From Pseudomonas sp. DC1.2 (lineage in GTDB: Bacteria; Pseudomonadota; Gammaproteobacteria; Pseudomonadales; Pseudomonadaceae), in NCBI RefSeq assembly GCF_034351645.1, contig NZ_CP133782.1, positions 377,001-441,000 of the forward strand: a stretch of 64,000 nt of DNA. Direction: 5' to 3'. The first letter of the stretch is position 1, and each line of letters starts with the position of its first letter. Shown here piece after piece: positions 17,987 through 27,465 of the stretch. The position numbers and the translations under genes are program-made. The notes under the pieces were generated by a model, which saw only the letters and a program-made list of their open reading frames with translations, did no database searches and was not told the origin of the DNA.

Positions 17987-20680
17987 TCAGGCAATCGGGC
18001 CGCGCGGGTAGCGTTTGAGCTTCTCGATCAGCTCGGAACCCGGGATAGGGCGGTCGAACAGGTAGCCCTGGCCGACGTCGCAACGGTGACGGCGCAGGAA
18101 CGCCAACTGCTCGGCGGTCTCGATGCCTTCAGCCACGACCTTGAGTTTCAGGTTATGGGCCATGGCGATTACCGCGGAGGTGATTTCCATGTCGTCCTGG
18201 TTGTCCGGGATCTCGTGAATGAAGCTTCGATCAATCTTAATGATGTCGATCGGGAATTTTTTCAAGTAGCTGAGCGACGAGTAACCGGTGCCGAAGTCGT
18301 CCATGGCCAACGTCAGGCCGAGGCGCTTGAGCTGATCGAGCTGAAGGTGCGTGTCTTCGGTGGCTTCCAGCAATAAGCCCTCGGTCAACTCCAGCTCCAG
18401 CAGGTTCGCCGGCAAGTCTTCTTCCTTGAGGATGCTGGCGATGGAGGCCACCAGGTCCGGGTCGGAGAACTGTTTGGGCGACAGGTTGATCGCCACTTGC
18501 AATTTGCCCAGGCCAGCCGCCGTTAGCGCTTTACTCATGCGGCACGCCTGACGAGCGATCCATTTGCCGATGGGGATGATCAGGCCGGTTTCTTCGGCGA
18601 CGCTGATGAACTGGTCCGGGCGGATCATGCCCTTTTCCGGGTGGTTCCAGCGCAGCAAGGCTTCCATCCCCAGCAGGCGACCGCTGCGAAGGCATAGCTT
18701 GGGCTGGTAGAACACGTCCAGTTCGTTTTGGGTCAGGGCGCGGCGCAGATTGTTTTCCACGAACAGCTTGTAGCTGGCCTCGGCATTCAGCGCTTCGGTG
18801 AACACCTGGACTTGATGCTTGCCGTTGGCCTTGGCCTTGTGCAGCGCCAAGCCGGCGTTGCGCATTAGCGTCTGCGGGTCTCGGCCATGCAGCGGCGCGC
18901 AGGCCAGGCCCACGGAGCCGGTGACGCTGATCAATTGGTTGTCGACGAACATTGGCTTGTCGAGGGTGGTCAGCAATTGGTTGGCGACGTGCTGGCCTGC
19001 TTCAAGGTCGGTGTTGTCCAGCAGTACGGCGAATTCGTTGCTGGCAAACCGCGCCAGGCTGCCGCTGGGGCTCAGGCTGTTGCGCAGTCGTCGGGCCAGA
19101 CTGATCAGCAGTTTGTCACCGGTCTGGTGGCCGAGGCTGTCGTTGATCCGCTTGAAGTTGTCGATATCCACCAGCAGCAGGCTGATCGGGGTGTCGCTGT
19201 CCCGGGCAAACCGCTCGTCGAGGTTGCGGATAAATGCCGGCCGGTTACCGAGGTTGGTCAGGTTGTCGGTGTAAGCCAAACGCTCGATGCGTTGCTGCGC
19301 GAGTTTGGTCTGGGTGATGTCTTCGTAGATGCCGATGTAATGCGTCAGCTCACGATTGTCGCCATAGACCTTGGAGATAGACAACTGGCCCCAGTAGGGT
19401 TCCAGGTTTTTGCGGCGACTTTTGAATTCGCCCTGCCAACTATTACTTTTGGCCAGCGCCGAGGGGGCATCGAACAGCAGCTCGCTGAGGTTCTCCAGTG
19501 CGGGCAGTTCCGACAGCCGCTGGCCGTGGACTTCTTCGGTGCTGTACTGGGTAATCGCGGTGAAACTCGGGTTGACGTACTCCACCACGCCATCGCAATT
19601 GACCAGCAAAAAGGCGTTGGCACTTTGCTCCACCGCACGCTGGAACAGGTGCAGGGCGCTGGTGGCCGCGCGACGGTTGTGGTTGTTGATGACCTGGGCG
19701 AACTGATCCGCCAACTCGCCGGCAAAGGCGATTTCGTCCGACTGCCAGGCTCGCGTCGCGCCGATTTGTTCTAGGCACAAGACACCGATTACCTGGCCGT
19801 CGATACGGATACTGGCGTCGAGCATGGCGTTCACGTCACGCGGGCGTAGGCTTTGGGCCATGTCCCGAGTGCGCGGGTCACGCAACGCGCTGTGCGCATC
19901 AATGGCACGGCTGGTTTGCAATGCCTCCAGGTAATCCGGGAAGCCGCTGACGTCGATCGGCTCCGGCAGTTGGTAGTCCTGGCTGGCGCGGTGATAGGCC
20001 GAAATCGGCACCAGCATGGCGCCGTCGAGGTTCCACAAACTTGCGCAGTCGATTTCGTAGATATCGCACGCGCTACGGGTGATCAACTCGGCGGCTTCTT
20101 GCAGGGAATTGTTGCTGCTGTAGCGCTGGCGGGTCAGCAGCAGGATCAAATCCTGCTGAGCGCGCACTCGCTCCAGATGTTGCAGTTGTTCCTGCTGGGC
20201 TCGCTGATTCAGTTCCAGCGCGATTTGCAGGCGCGAGTTTTGAGTTTCCAGGTCCAGGGCCGCAAGCAACGGCTCGCCCTCGAATAGACCGTCCACCACC
20301 AGCAAATAGCCGCGCAGCAGGTGGCGATTGTGTTGTTTGTAGGCTTCACCCAGTTCCAGCAGGCTCAGGCAACCGGCGGCGGTGTGCAGGGAGTAGCGGA
20401 TCAGATAGTGAGGGCCAACCGTCAGTTGCTGCTGGATCGCGTCATGCAGCTGATAACGCGCTTCAGGCTCCATCAGGCTGGCGTAAGGCGAGCCCACCAG
20501 CGCGCACAGTTCCACCGCCGGCAGGCCAAACTGTCGTTCGCAATTGGGATCCAGAAACAGCAGCGCCCAGCTTGCTTCGTTCAGCCGTTCGAAACGCAGC
20601 ATGCCGAGCCGCGAGGGCACAGGCAATTGCGTCACTACCTCGGCCACCATACGGCTGGTGGCATCGGGTTGGCTTTTCAT
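17987..20680 (-). CDS. dipA: c-di-GMP phosphodiesterase with PAS, degenerate GGDEF and EAL (DipA-like)
   Basis: An 897-residue soluble signalling protein. After an N-terminal PAS-like region come a GAF-like domain (about 180-330), a PAS domain (about 345-455), a GGDEF domain and an EAL domain (about 640-890). The GGDEF motif reads ASNEF, so cyclase activity is unlikely. The EAL side is intact: GMEALLRW, INLSPKQFSD, DDFGTGYSSLSYLKKFPID, KIDRSFI and AEGIET. It should hydrolyse c-di-GMP. Size, architecture, ASNEF and position between msrA and aceF match P. aeruginosa DipA, which promotes biofilm dispersal and normal swimming (from memory, PA5017). The degenerate GGDEF may bind GTP as an allosteric site. 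Confidence 0.92.
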   Translation of the reverse strand: MKSQPDATSRMVAEVVTQLPVPSRLGMLRFERLNEASWALLFLDPNCERQFGLPAVELCALVGSPYASLMEPEARYQLHDAIQQQLTVGPHYLIRYSLHTAAGCLSLLELGEAYKQHNRHLLRGYLLVVDGLFEGEPLLAALDLETQNSRLQIALELNQRAQQEQLQHLERVRAQQDLILLLTRQRYSSNNSLQEAAELITRSACDIYEIDCASLWNLDGAMLVPISAYHRASQDYQLPEPIDVSGFPDYLEALQTSRAIDAHSALRDPRTRDMAQSLRPRDVNAMLDASIRIDGQVIGVLCLEQIGATRAWQSDEIAFAGELADQFAQVINNHNRRAATSALHLFQRAVEQSANAFLLVNCDGVVEYVNPSFTAITQYSTEEVHGQRLSELPALENLSELLFDAPSALAKSNSWQGEFKSRRKNLEPYWGQLSISKVYGDNRELTHYIGIYEDITQTKLAQQRIERLAYTDNLTNLGNRPAFIRNLDERFARDSDTPISLLLVDIDNFKRINDSLGHQTGDKLLISLARRLRNSLSPSGSLARFASNEFAVLLDNTDLEAGQHVANQLLTTLDKPMFVDNQLISVTGSVGLACAPLHGRDPQTLMRNAGLALHKAKANGKHQVQVFTEALNAEASYKLFVENNLRRALTQNELDVFYQPKLCLRSGRLLGMEALLRWNHPEKGMIRPDQFISVAEETGLIIPIGKWIARQACRMSKALTAAGLGKLQVAINLSPKQFSDPDLVASIASILKEEDLPANLLELELTEGLLLEATEDTHLQLDQLKRLGLTLAMDDFGTGYSSLSYLKKFPIDIIKIDRSFIHEIPDNQDDMEITSAVIAMAHNLKLKVVAEGIETAEQLAFLRRHRCDVGQGYLFDRPIPGSELIEKLKRYPRGPIA

Positions 20681-21012
20681 GGGGGAAACTCGCTTCGAAT
20701 ATGCTGATCGCGCCGGGCTCTCGCCCTCTTTACTGTTACCTGCGGCAAGGTTGCATCATTGCGGCACCGACTGACAAGGGAGATGAAGGCCAAGTGCTAT
20801 AAGAATGTGTCGGCAGGAGGACGATTTTCTCCAGTAGGCGGCAAAAAGTAATGTTTCAAGCCGAAAAGATCACTGCTTGCTCATTTAAAGTTCAGGCATT
20901 GAGCACGGTCCTGTGGCGAGCGAGCGTGCTCCGGGCTGCGCAGTGGCCACAAATGCTTGTAAGCGCTTCGCATTCAAACGGGAGTAGGCGCCCTCGCCAT
21001 AGATACTTTGGC
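20681..21012. other. Intergenic region upstream of dipA, with a REP relic
   Basis: About 330 bases between the dipA start and the phosphatase stop, both on the minus strand. It contains a degenerate REP-like stretch (about 20908-20950, CTGTGGCGAGCGAGCGTGCT type). It should hold the dipA promoter; no clear box pair was seen. No gene. Confidence 0.45.
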
Positions 21013-22410
21013 TTATCGCAGCGCAATGCCGATGGATTGCAGCAGCTTGCCGTCCCTATCGTGGTAATTCACGCGAACTTGCTCTGCCTCAACCACCAGG
21101 TGCGCAAAATTGTCTTGGCTTACCACCTGGCTCGTCAGTTCATGTCGATAGTCGCCAGCGGCAGTTTGCGCTAAAGGCTGATCGAGGATGAAGGTCGATG
21201 CGCTGGCGTACGGCAGTAGCTTGCTGTTGCACAGCGGCGAAGAAACGATGGTATGCACCTCGAAGTCCGGGTCTTCGTTGTGGGTCAGACGGCTGGTCAG
21301 GGAGCCATGCACATCGCCGGAAACGAAAATGACGTTCTTGAGGCGGTGCTTGCGAATCACCTCCAGCAGTCGCAGGCGCTGCTCCGGGAAGGCCTTCCAG
21401 GCGTCGTCGCCATGGCTTTTGCGGTCGGGGTAGAACATCACGCTGGTGACCACAAACTTGACCCGCGCCGGGCTGTTGATCAGCCATTTGAGCAGAACCT
21501 GTTCCTGTTCTTCGTCGAGAATGCGCCGATCCTCGCCAGACAGCTTGCGCCGGGTGCGACTGTCGGTGACAAACCATTCAATATCGCCTTCGCTTAGTTG
21601 GTACCAGTAATGTGCAAGCTTGGAGCGATTCACTTGCCCATTCTCACTAAGCTCATGAACCGGGCTATGGCTCGCCTGATATAACTCATAAGCGCCCATG
21701 GCATTTCGATATAACACGTTGTCGGACTTGCTGGCGTTGGCTGGCCAGTTATCTTCTATTTCATGGTCGTCGAGAATCATGTAGGTCGGCGTGCCGGCCA
21801 TCAACTTGCAGATGTTGGGCTGCGAAAATGCCGCGCGGTATTTACTGAGGATTTCGTTGTATTCCCGGTCGGGAGCAAAGAAGTTCAGATCGTCGACATA
21901 GATCTGGTCACCGGTCATCAGCGTAGCGCTGATCGGCGGATCAGCCTGATTCACCAGTGTTGTGATCGAGTCGAAAATACGATCGCCCAGGTGTGGCGCC
22001 GATGGCACGCCCGCCGTCATCCGCAGGTAGCGGCATGAGCCGACGATATAAGCGCGAGGCCTTGTGACCTTGCTGGACTGCGTGCGAAAACGATAGATCT
22101 CTCGCGGCCATTGCAGCGGCAGCTCCTGAATCGTTTCCACGGTGTGCGCCGGGCTCATGGGGCTGATCCATCCGGCCTGGTATTCATACTCGGTGTCTTC
22201 GCTAAGATCATTTAAAGCAATGACGTCGGACATGTCGCGCAAGAACGATAGTTTCGTAAATAAGCTTTTAGTCCAGCGTTCATCACCCACGGGTCGGTAA
22301 CGAATGCCTGCAAATACCAATGCATCATTCTGAGGTTTGCCGCGTAAGAAAATTCGTGTGTGGTTAGTTGTGGTATGGCCAATAATAGGGCCGACAGTTG
22401 GTTTAAACAT
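21013..22410 (-). CDS. PhoD-like metallophosphoesterase without signal peptide
   Basis: A 465-residue protein of the PhoD alkaline phosphatase/phosphodiesterase type. Metal-site strings are visible: VGSCRYLR near residue 125, LMTGDQIYVDDL, MILDDHEIEDNWP and VFVSGDVHGSLTSRL, corresponding to the PhoD D-x-D-Y/DDHE/H core. An N-terminal fibronectin-like region (GPIIGHTTTNHTRIFLRG) precedes the catalytic part. Classical PhoD is exported by Tat with a twin-arginine leader; this protein begins MFKPTVGPIIG with no leader, so it is predicted to be cytoplasmic. The substrate is unknown (phosphodiesters or phospholipid-derived compounds are possible). It lies between dipA and aceF, adjacent in PAO1 from memory, so it looks inserted; its upstream region is notably AT-rich. 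Confidence 0.82.
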   Translation of the reverse strand: MFKPTVGPIIGHTTTNHTRIFLRGKPQNDALVFAGIRYRPVGDERWTKSLFTKLSFLRDMSDVIALNDLSEDTEYEYQAGWISPMSPAHTVETIQELPLQWPREIYRFRTQSSKVTRPRAYIVGSCRYLRMTAGVPSAPHLGDRIFDSITTLVNQADPPISATLMTGDQIYVDDLNFFAPDREYNEILSKYRAAFSQPNICKLMAGTPTYMILDDHEIEDNWPANASKSDNVLYRNAMGAYELYQASHSPVHELSENGQVNRSKLAHYWYQLSEGDIEWFVTDSRTRRKLSGEDRRILDEEQEQVLLKWLINSPARVKFVVTSVMFYPDRKSHGDDAWKAFPEQRLRLLEVIRKHRLKNVIFVSGDVHGSLTSRLTHNEDPDFEVHTIVSSPLCNSKLLPYASASTFILDQPLAQTAAGDYRHELTSQVVSQDNFAHLVVEAEQVRVNYHDRDGKLLQSIGIALR

Positions 22411-22587
22411 TTTCGAATCCGTTCGAAGTAGTGCTAACTAAGCTGATAAGGGTGTCAAAGTTCGTGTTGAACTTTGTGCCAATAAGCCTAGTTATTAGTT
22501 CGCAAAAAATATCGAGCTGAAATGGACTCAAGTTGTGGGCCAAGTAAGCTGTTGGTGTAGGACGTTGGAAGGTATTTTTTGCCAGGC

Positions 22588-22614
22588 AAAAAAAGCCCCG
22601 CCAAATTGGCGGGG
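22588..22614 (-). terminator. Intrinsic terminator after aceF
   Basis: On the minus strand CCCCGCC-loop-GGCGGGG (22596-22614) is followed by seven T's (22594-22588). It lies 70 bases past the aceF stop and ends the aceE-aceF unit. Confidence 0.85.
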
Positions 22615-22684
22615 TTGAGGTACGAGCGTGGCGCTCGGAAATCGTGGAACGCGGCGGGCCCTCCGGTAAAGGAGGGCGGCCGTA

Positions 22685-24631
22685 TTACAAGAGAATGGTG
22701 CGGATGTCCGCCAGCAAATCGCTCAGACGCTTGGTGAAGCGTGCCGCCGCGGCGCCGTTGATCACACGGTGATCGTAGGACAACGACAGTGGCAGCATCA
22801 GTTTCGGCTGGAAAGCTTTGCCATCCCAGACCGGTTGGATGGTTGCCTTGGAAACACCGAGGATCGCCACTTCCGGCGCGTTGACGATCGGCGTGAAGCC
22901 GGTGCCGCCAATGTGGCCGAGGCTGGAAATGGTGAAGCAGGCGCCTTGCATGTCGTCAGCAGTCAGCTTCTTGTCGCGGGCCTTGGCGGCCAGCACAGCG
23001 GCTTCGGCTGCCAGTTGCAACAGGCTCTTCTGGTCAACGTTCTTGATGACCGGTACCAGCAGGCCATCCGGGGTGTCGACCGCGAATCCGATGTTGACGT
23101 ACTTCTTGCGGATGATGGCTTTGCCGCTTGGTGCCAGCGAGCTGTTGAAGTCGGGCAGTTCCTTGAGCAGGTGCGCGCAGGACTTGAGCAGCAGCGGCAG
23201 GATGGTCAGCTTGACGCCAGCCTTCTCTGCAACGGCTTTCTGAGCGATGCGGAACGCTTCCAGGTCGGTGATATCAGCCGAATCGAACTGAGTCACGTGT
23301 GGGATGTTCAACCAGCTGCGGTGCAGGCTCGACGCGCCGATTTGCATCAGGCGAGTCATTGGCACTTCTTCGATTTCACCGAAGCGGCTGAAGTCCACGA
23401 CCGGGATCGGTGGAATGCCCGCGCCACCGGTTGCGCCAGCAGCAGCGGCCGGTGCTTCCTTGGCCTTCTGCATCATGGCTTTGACGTAAACCTGCACGTC
23501 TTCCTTAAGCACACGACCGTGCGGGCCGCTTGGGCTGACCGCGTTCAGCTCGACGCCGAACTCACGGGCCAGTTGGCGTACTGCCGGGCCCGCGTGAACC
23601 TTGGCGCCCGACTTGACGGGGACAGCAGCAGTAACCGGTGCGGCAGGTGCGGCAACCGGAGCCGACGCAGCAGGAGCAGCGGCAGCCGGAGCAGCAGCGG
23701 CTTGAGCCGGAGCTGCGGCCGGTGCAACGCCTTTGACTTTCAGCTTGAGAATCAGGTCGCCAGTACCAACTTCGTCATCCAGCTTGATGGAAATGCTTTC
23801 CACCACGCCGGCGGCAGGCGATGGGATTTCCATGCTTGCCTTGTCGGATTCGAGGGTAATCAGCGACTGATCTGCTTCAACGGTGTCGCCGGCTTTGACC
23901 AGCACTTCGATGATCTTGGCCTTGCCCGACGAGCCGATGTCCGGAACATGAATGTCCTGAACCGTGTCGGCAGCCGGAGCAGCAGGCGCGGCGGCTGGAG
24001 CCGCAGCGGCGGCAGGAGCAGGTGCAGCCGTTGGCGCGGCCGCAGCAGGTGCAGCAGCCCCCGCCACTTTCAACGCCAGGATAAGGTCGCCCGTGCCGAC
24101 TTCGTCGTTGAGCTTGACGCTGATGCTCTCGACCACGCCGGCGGCAGGCGATGGGATTTCCATGCTTGCTTTGTCGGATTCCAGAGTGATCAGCGACTGA
24201 TCGGCAGCCACGGTGTCGCCGACCTTGACCTGGATCTCGATGATCTGGGCCTTGCCCGACGAGCCGATGTCCGGCACGTGGATCTGCTGAACGCTGGCAG
24301 CAGCAGGCGCGGCCGCTGGAGCTGCCGGGGCCGGGGCAGCCGTCGGTTGCGCTTCTGCTTTAGTCGCCGGCGCGGCCGCTGGGGCCGCAGCTGCGTCCCC
24401 TTCGACTTCCAGCTCGAGCAATTCGTCGCCTTCTTTCAAGCGGTCGCCCAACTTGATTTTCAGGCTTTTGACGATACCGGCCTTCGGCGCAGGAATTTCC
24501 ATGCTCGCCTTGTCCGACTCAAGCGTCAGAATGCTCTGGTCGGCTTCGACTCGGTCGCCGACTTTCACAAATAGTTCGATTACTTCACCTTCACCGCTGC
24601 CGATGTCAGGTACGCGAATGAGTTCGCTCAC
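22685..24631 (-). CDS. aceF: Pyruvate dehydrogenase E2 (dihydrolipoamide acetyltransferase), three lipoyl domains
   Basis: A 648-residue E2 core subunit of the pyruvate dehydrogenase complex; it transfers acetyl groups to CoA. It has three lipoyl domains with ESDKASME motifs and lipoyl lysines at 41, 154 and 264, joined by long Ala/Pro linkers. An E1/E3-binding domain follows (about 350-385, GPAVRQLAREFGVEL), then the catalytic domain with LSLSYDHRVINGAAAARF near the end. Lipoyl domains 2 and 3 are nearly identical (67 of 76 residues) with a repeat period of exactly 110 residues. P. aeruginosa AceF has two lipoyl domains from memory (547 residues), so one was probably duplicated. GTG start with GAGGAGA just upstream; 11 bases after aceE. 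Confidence 0.96.
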   Translation of the reverse strand: MSELIRVPDIGSGEGEVIELFVKVGDRVEADQSILTLESDKASMEIPAPKAGIVKSLKIKLGDRLKEGDELLELEVEGDAAAAPAAAPATKAEAQPTAAPAPAAPAAAPAAASVQQIHVPDIGSSGKAQIIEIQVKVGDTVAADQSLITLESDKASMEIPSPAAGVVESISVKLNDEVGTGDLILALKVAGAAAPAAAAPTAAPAPAAAAAPAAAPAAPAADTVQDIHVPDIGSSGKAKIIEVLVKAGDTVEADQSLITLESDKASMEIPSPAAGVVESISIKLDDEVGTGDLILKLKVKGVAPAAAPAQAAAAPAAAAPAASAPVAAPAAPVTAAVPVKSGAKVHAGPAVRQLAREFGVELNAVSPSGPHGRVLKEDVQVYVKAMMQKAKEAPAAAAGATGGAGIPPIPVVDFSRFGEIEEVPMTRLMQIGASSLHRSWLNIPHVTQFDSADITDLEAFRIAQKAVAEKAGVKLTILPLLLKSCAHLLKELPDFNSSLAPSGKAIIRKKYVNIGFAVDTPDGLLVPVIKNVDQKSLLQLAAEAAVLAAKARDKKLTADDMQGACFTISSLGHIGGTGFTPIVNAPEVAILGVSKATIQPVWDGKAFQPKLMLPLSLSYDHRVINGAAAARFTKRLSDLLADIRTILL

Positions 24632-24642
24632 AAAGTGTCTCC

Positions 24643-27288
24643 TCAGCAGTCCAGTGGGTTGCGTTTTTCCGGGTTGATCCCGAACTTGACGATGGCTTCA
24701 GCCACCACCTTGGGTTCGATGTCACCACGGTCAGCCAGTGCTTCCAGGGCTGCCAACACCACGAAATGACGGTCTACTTCGAAGAAGTGACGCAGCTTCT
24801 TGCGGCTGTCACTGCGGCCGAAACCGTCGGTGCCCAGGACTTTGAATTCCTTGGACGGGACCCACTGACGGATTTGCTCAGCGAACAGCTTCATGTAGTC
24901 GGTAGATGCAATGACCGGACCTTTACGGCCGTTCAGGCACTCTTCGACGTAGCTCAGTTGAGGCTTCTGACCAGGGTGCAGACGGTTGCTGCGCTCGACG
25001 GCCAGGCCATCGCGACGCAGTTCGTTGAAGCTGGTAACGCTCCATACGTCAGCGCCGACGTTGAACTCTTCACGCAGAATCTTCGCCGCTTCACGGACTT
25101 CACGCAGGATGGTGCCGGAGCCCATCAGTTGAACGTGGTGCGCCGCTTCGCGGGTGTCTTCTTCGAGCAGGTACATGCCCTTGATGATGCCTTCCTCGAC
25201 ACCGGCCGGCATGGCAGGCTGCTGGTAGGACTCGTTCATCACTGTGATGTAGTAGAAAACGTCCTGCTGCTCTTCGGTCATCTTCTTCATGCCGTCCTGA
25301 ATGATCACCGCCAGCTCGTAGCCGTAGGTTGGATCAAAGGTGCGGCAGTTCGGGATGGTGCCCGCCAGGATGTGGCTGTGACCATCTTCGTGTTGCAGGC
25401 CTTCGCCGTTCAGCGTGGTCCGGCCGGCGGTGCCGCCGATCAGAAAGCCGCGGGTCCGGCTGTCGCCAGCGGCCCAGGCCAGGTCGCCAATACGCTGGAA
25501 GCCAAACATCGAGTAAAAGATGTAGAACGGCAGCATTGGCTGGTTGTGGCTGGAGTACGAAGTACCGGCAGCGATGAAGGAACTCATGGCGCCCGCTTCG
25601 TTGATGCCTTCTTCGAGGATCTGACCCTTTTTATCTTCGCGGTAGAACATCACTTGGTCTTTATCGACTGGCTCGTAGAGCTGGCCGACGGAGGAGTAGA
25701 TGCCTAGCTGGCGGAACATGCCTTCCATACCGAAGGTACGGGCTTCGTCCGGGATGATCGGAACGATGCGAGGGCCGATTTCCTTATCCTTGACCAGTTG
25801 CGCCAGGATGCGCACGAAGGCCATGGTGGTGGAAATCTCACGGTCGCCCGAGCCATCGAGGATGGCCTTGAGGGTGTCGAGTGGCGGCGTCGGGATGTTG
25901 AAGCTCTGCGCACGACGTTGCGGCACGAAACCACCGAGGGCCGTGCGACGCTCGCTCAGATAACGGGCTTCGGCGCTGCCTGGTTCTGGTTTGAAGAACG
26001 GCAGGTTTTCCAGCTCGTCGTCTTTGACCGGAATGTCGAAGCGATCACGGAACAACTTCAGGCTGTCGACATCGACTTTCTTGGTGTTGTGCGCGGTGTT
26101 TTTCGCTTCGCCGGCACCGGTGCCATAACCTTTGATGGTTTTGGCCAGGATAACGGTCGGTTGTTCTTTGTGGTTGACTGCTTCGTGGTACGCCGCATAG
26201 ACCTTGTACGGGTCGTGGCCGCCACGGTTGAGCTTCCAGATCTCGTCGTCAGACAAGTCGGCAACCATCGCCTTGAGTTCAGGCGTGTTGAAGAAATGCT
26301 CACGAACGAACGCGCCGTCGCGGGCTTTGTAGTTCTGGTACTCGCCGTCGATGACTGCGTCCATACGACGTTGCAGGATACCGTCGACGTCTTTGGCCAG
26401 CAGTGGGTCCCAGAAACGGCCCCAAATGACTTTGGTCACGTTCCACTGAGCACCACGGAACACGCCTTCAAGTTCCTGGATGATCTTGCCGTTGCCGCGA
26501 ACCGGGCCATCAAGGCGCTGCAGGTTGCAGTTAATGACGAAGATCAGGTTGTCCAGCTTCTCGCGGCCAGCCAGGGAGATCGCGCCCAGGGATTCCGGTT
26601 CGTCGCACTCGCCGTCGCCCAGGAAGCACCAGACTTTCTGCTTGCCTTCAGGGATGAAGCCACGGGCTTCCAGGTACTTCATGAAACGTGCCTGGTAGAT
26701 CGCCTGGATCGGGCCAAGGCCCATCGACACCGTCGGGAACTGCCAGAAATCAGGCATCAGCCAAGGGTGCGGATAGGACGAAAGGCCCTGGCCGTCGACT
26801 TCCTGGCGGAAGTTGTTCATTTGTTCTTCGGTGATGCGGCCTTCCATGAACGCGCGGGCGTAAACGCCTGGCGAGGTGTGGCCCTGGAAGTAGATCAGGT
26901 CGCCGCCGTGTTCTTCAGTTGGGGCCTGGAAGAAGTAGTTGAAGCCTATGTCATACAGGGTTGCGCTGGAGGCGAAGCTGGAGATGTGACCGCCCAGGTC
27001 AGAATCTTTCAGGTTCGTGCGCATCACCATGGCCATCGCGTTCCAGCGCACCAACGAGCGAATGCGGCGTTCCATGAACAGGTCGCCAGGCATGCGTGCT
27101 TCGTGGGTCACAGGAATGGTGTTGCGGTATGGCGTGGTGATGGCGTAAGGCAATTGCGAACCGCTACGGGTCGCCAATTCGCCCATACGGGTCATCAGAT
27201 AATGAGCGCGGTCTTCGCCTTCTTTGTCGAGAACCGATTCCAGGGCGTCCAGCCATTCCTGGGTTTCGACGGGATCGAGGTCTTGCAT
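24643..27288 (-). CDS. aceE: Pyruvate dehydrogenase E1 component AceE
   Basis: An 881-residue homodimeric-type E1. It decarboxylates pyruvate using thiamine diphosphate and acetylates the lipoyl groups of AceF. Family strings include GGHISSFASSATLYDIGFNYF, the ThDP/Mg site FLGDGECDEPESLGAI with NCNLQRLDGPVRGN, KTIKGYGTG and DGFGRSDSRKKLR. Length is close to E. coli AceE (887). It is the first gene of the aceE-aceF operon. A pair of inverted TGTAGT...ACTACA palindromes lies 110-180 bases upstream and is likely to control it. Confidence 0.97.
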   Translation of the reverse strand: MQDLDPVETQEWLDALESVLDKEGEDRAHYLMTRMGELATRSGSQLPYAITTPYRNTIPVTHEARMPGDLFMERRIRSLVRWNAMAMVMRTNLKDSDLGGHISSFASSATLYDIGFNYFFQAPTEEHGGDLIYFQGHTSPGVYARAFMEGRITEEQMNNFRQEVDGQGLSSYPHPWLMPDFWQFPTVSMGLGPIQAIYQARFMKYLEARGFIPEGKQKVWCFLGDGECDEPESLGAISLAGREKLDNLIFVINCNLQRLDGPVRGNGKIIQELEGVFRGAQWNVTKVIWGRFWDPLLAKDVDGILQRRMDAVIDGEYQNYKARDGAFVREHFFNTPELKAMVADLSDDEIWKLNRGGHDPYKVYAAYHEAVNHKEQPTVILAKTIKGYGTGAGEAKNTAHNTKKVDVDSLKLFRDRFDIPVKDDELENLPFFKPEPGSAEARYLSERRTALGGFVPQRRAQSFNIPTPPLDTLKAILDGSGDREISTTMAFVRILAQLVKDKEIGPRIVPIIPDEARTFGMEGMFRQLGIYSSVGQLYEPVDKDQVMFYREDKKGQILEEGINEAGAMSSFIAAGTSYSSHNQPMLPFYIFYSMFGFQRIGDLAWAAGDSRTRGFLIGGTAGRTTLNGEGLQHEDGHSHILAGTIPNCRTFDPTYGYELAVIIQDGMKKMTEEQQDVFYYITVMNESYQQPAMPAGVEEGIIKGMYLLEEDTREAAHHVQLMGSGTILREVREAAKILREEFNVGADVWSVTSFNELRRDGLAVERSNRLHPGQKPQLSYVEECLNGRKGPVIASTDYMKLFAEQIRQWVPSKEFKVLGTDGFGRSDSRKKLRHFFEVDRHFVVLAALEALADRGDIEPKVVAEAIVKFGINPEKRNPLDC

Positions 27289-27398
27289 GGCTTGCTCCAG
27301 GGCGGAAAGGCTTCCAGAATCGGTTGCCTGAGTTTGCGACTGGCCTTGTGGGCAGACGATATAAATTCTTGGATTGCCGATAGGTTGTTCCGGCGGCG

Positions 27399-27465
27399 TG
27401 TAGTTTTACTACAAATCTTCGGGCATTTCAGCCTTTCGAATGTATAGACGAGTAGTAAAACTACA
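27399..27465. promoter_or_regulatory. Pair of palindromic operators upstream of aceE
   Basis: TGTAGTTTTACTACA (27399-27413) is a 15-base palindrome with a TTTT centre. GTAGTAAAACTACA (27452-27465) is the same site in inverted orientation, 53 bases away. They lie 111-177 bases before aceE in the aceE-glnE divergent gap (27289-27671). The form resembles the TGTAAT...ATTACA consensus reported for HexR, a regulator of central carbon metabolism; that link is inference, and a GntR-type PDH regulator is possible. Confidence 0.65.

Noticed and set aside
22769-24574. 601-residue plus-strand frame opposite aceF
   Set aside because: Its repeats simply mirror the Ala/Pro linkers and lipoyl repeats of AceF on the other strand.
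25798-27447. 549-residue plus-strand frame opposite aceE
   Set aside because: Antisense to a certain gene, no ribosome site or domain.
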